Of a stretch of DNA of 47,616 nt, positions 47,334 through 47,616 are shown piece by piece (the stretch's first letter is position 1; the number at the start of each line of letters is the position of its first letter). This DNA is from Candidatus Saccharibacteria bacterium UBA6039 (GTDB lineage Bacteria; Patescibacteriota; Saccharimonadia; Saccharimonadales; Saccharimonadaceae). The stretch covers positions 5,725-53,340 of the forward strand of contig DIZB01000021.1 in the NCBI GenBank assembly GCA_002427805.1, in the 5' to 3' direction. A program made the position numbers and the translations under genes. Under the pieces are notes generated by a model, which was given only the letters and a program-made list of their open reading frames with translations, did no database searches and had not been told where the DNA came from.

Positions 47334-47616
47334 ATGACGAAAATCAGTGAGCTACGATCAAGTGCAACCCAATTTCGAGCTAAGGCGCAAACAAAACTAA
47401 GCGAAGCTGATGCAGCCCGTGCTAAAGCCGCCAGCTACACTGCTCCCGAAGACTTTTCTCAGGTGCAAGCTTATAACGATATCGCCACAAAAGCTCAACA
47501 AGAAGCCCAAAGCTTGGTTGAACAAGCAATGACCTACGAAAAACAGGCAATCGATCTCGAGGAGCAGGTACAGCAAATTAATAAACAACAAACCGATGTT
47601 CAGGCTGTCTCTTATA
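47334..47616 (+). CDS. Coiled-coil hypothetical protein, 3' end outside window
   Basis: The first 94 codons of a gene that runs past the end. The ATG at 47334 follows TAAGGAGG. The sequence is rich in Ala, Gln and Glu with heptad periodicity (FRAKAQTKLSEADAARAKAA, IATKAQQEAQSLVEQAMTYE), predicting a long coiled coil; no signal peptide. No family recognised. Confidence 0.7.
   Translation, partial: MTKISELRSSATQFRAKAQTKLSEADAARAKAASYTAPEDFSQVQAYNDIATKAQQEAQSLVEQAMTYEKQAIDLEEQVQQINKQQTDVQAVSY

Noticed and set aside
1..47616. Recoded UGA (glycine) as in Gracilibacteria
   Set aside because: Core genes contain no internal in-frame TGA, and the gene at 38249 and the antitoxin end properly at TGA.
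1..47616. tRNA genes, rRNA genes or CRISPR arrays
   Set aside because: No cloverleaf, rRNA signature or regularly spaced repeats were seen on reading the intergenic regions.

Overview
The window reads as the chromosome of a Patescibacterium, most likely a Candidatus Saccharibacteria (TM7) member. Reasons: short intergenic gaps; small, stripped-down versions of core replication and translation proteins; a scattered secE-nusG-rplK / rplA / rplJ-rplL set; many genes whose -10 box lies 6-7 nt before the start codon (leaderless mRNAs); and proteins of the CPR conserved-hypothetical type. UGA is a normal, though rare, stop codon, so this is not the recoded Gracilibacteria/Absconditabacteria group. 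The assignment is inference from content; no marker phylogeny was run.

Layout. 1-1.6 kb: end of a histidine kinase, tail to tail with a family 2 glycosyltransferase. 1.7-7 kb: secE, nusG (5' end broken at A and C homopolymers) and rplK, then a YHYH-domain surface protein and an opposite-strand FAD oxidase, then rplA with a long N-terminal extension. 8-10.9 kb: dTTP supply genes thyA, folA, dcd and tmk. 12.3-13.6 kb: a classic L10 leader with attenuator, rplJ and rplL, followed by a CPR-type conserved protein.

14.4-19 kb is an accessory, more AT-rich island: a Doc-type toxin-antitoxin pair cut short next to an IS1595-family transposase, several small unknown genes, a strongly folded RNA (16829-16954) with its own promoter and terminator, a DUF4352-like exported protein and a two-gene unit ending in a tail-anchored membrane protein. 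19-25 kb returns to core functions: tdk, dnaX, dnaB, a membrane glycosyltransferase, ybaB and recR. 25.6-28 kb: nrnA-like phosphoesterase and cysS. 28-36.5 kb is an envelope and stress block: AI-2E permease, HxlR regulator, OmpR-type two-component system, MacB/FtsX-type ABC transporter, Gre-like factor and P-type ATPase. A shared direct repeat suggests that the response regulator controls its own operon and the Gre-like gene. 36.6-38.1 kb: pgl and gnd of the oxidative pentose phosphate route.

38.2-41.5 kb is a block with strongly G/C-ending codons: an orphan gene, an exported surface protein and an overlapping sortase-like gene. The same codon style recurs in a small gene at 11.9-12.2 kb and in purH (44-45.6 kb), which suggests acquisition from a higher-GC donor. 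The window closes with two NAD(P)-dependent oxidoreductases, purN-purH, a 14-TM MFS exporter and the start of a coiled-coil protein. The best candidates for something undescribed are the rod-like RNA at 16.8 kb, the surface protein/sortase-like pair and the widespread leaderless promoter architecture. No tRNA, rRNA or CRISPR array was seen.
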